Positions 13,176 through 13,502 of a DNA stretch of 13,502 nucleotides are shown here, piece after piece. The translations under genes and the position numbers were made by a program. Source of the DNA: an uncultured Oribacterium sp. (lineage in GTDB: Bacteria; Bacillota; Clostridia; Lachnospirales; Lachnospiraceae); NCBI GenBank assembly GCA_900772695.1, contig CAAGRO010000276.1, forward strand, positions 1 through 13,502. The letters are read 5' to 3'. Position 1 is the first letter of the stretch. Each line of letters opens with the position of its first letter. A model generated the notes under the pieces. It did not search any database, had not been told where the DNA came from, and saw nothing but the letters and a program-made list of their open reading frames with translations.

Positions 13176-13502
13176 ATGAACAAATATGAGTTATGTGTTG
13201 TTCTGAGTGCGAAGCTCGAAGATGATGAAAGAGCAGCTGCGATCGAGAAGATTAAGGAGTATGTTACTCGTTTCGGTGGCGCTGTCGGAGAGAACATCCA
13301 GGAGTGGGGCAAGAAGAGACTTGCATATGAGATTCAGCATATGAAGGAAGGCTTCTACTATTTCATCCCATTCACAGGTGATTCTGAGACTCCGAACGAG
13401 CTCGAGAGCCAGCTTCGTATTATGGAACCAGTTATCAGATATCTTGTTGTTAAGCCAGAAGCTGAGACTGAAGCACCAGTAGCTGAGGAAGCTGCTCCTG
13501 CA
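13176..13502 (+). CDS. rpsF: 30S ribosomal protein S6 (5' part, runs off the window)
   Basis: S6 binds 16S rRNA together with S18 in the platform of the small subunit. The first 109 codons are present without a stop: MNKYELCVVLSAKLEDDERA, VTRFGGAVGENIQEWGKKRLAYEI, KEGFYYFIPFTG and IRYLVVKPEAE are the family's hallmark blocks. A Glu/Ala/Pro-rich tail has begun at the window end. AAAGGAGGT at 13159-13167 lies 8 bases before ATG 13176. Codons differ from the neighbours (more GTT, GCT, CCA, GAA), as in highly expressed genes. ssb and rpsR normally follow. Confidence 0.97.
   Translation, partial: MNKYELCVVLSAKLEDDERAAAIEKIKEYVTRFGGAVGENIQEWGKKRLAYEIQHMKEGFYYFIPFTGDSETPNELESQLRIMEPVIRYLVVKPEAETEAPVAEEAAPA

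Overview
The window reads as a core-genome segment of a low-G+C-phylum but fairly GC-rich anaerobe, most likely a Clostridia/Lachnospiraceae-type Firmicute. This rests on strong AGGAGG-type ribosome binding sites, sigma-A-like promoters, the holB-ricT-trmN6 gene order, and a DUF951 gene just upstream of rpsF. The family-level placement is inference. All supported genes are on the + strand. Long ORFs on the other strand look like shadows of the codon-biased + strand genes.

Region 1 (1-5289) is housekeeping. A terminator (110-144), perhaps ending an unidentified upstream gene, is followed by a good promoter (144-172). Then comes a tightly spaced gene run: birA (biotin-protein ligase/repressor), a single-pass membrane protein with an acidic Ser/Glu-rich outer part, a guanylate-kinase-like protein, a strongly diverged clamp-loader delta' (holB), ricT (Fe-S PSP1 protein) and trmN6 (tRNA m6A37 methyltransferase).

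Region 2 (5290-10887) is the accessory and most interesting part: a six-gene, largely translationally coupled cell-surface operon. It holds a membrane-anchored protein with a Pro/Glu-rich stalk, a SipW-type (Ser/His, S26B) signal peptidase, two TasA/camelysin-type proteins with SipW-type signal sequences, a secreted protein with an Ig-like Cys-containing C-terminal domain, and a secreted 440-residue protein of unknown family. The layout suggests a TasA-like fibre or surface-assembly system with its own peptidase and at least three partners that I cannot place in described families. Its start region has two exact 17-nt tandem repeats and a first gene without a recognisable ribosome binding site.

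Region 3 (10888-12960) has its own promoter. It encodes a DUF2156 (lysyl-phosphatidylglycerol-synthase-like, GNAT fold) protein, a GNAT N-acetyltransferase and a 65-residue DUF951 protein. Region 4 (12961-13502) holds a possible minus-strand terminator, a strong extended -10 promoter, a structured leader that can pair with the ribosome binding site, and the start of rpsF (ribosomal protein S6), which runs off the window. No tRNA, rRNA, CRISPR or insertion sequence was seen, and there is no gene-free stretch over 300 bases.
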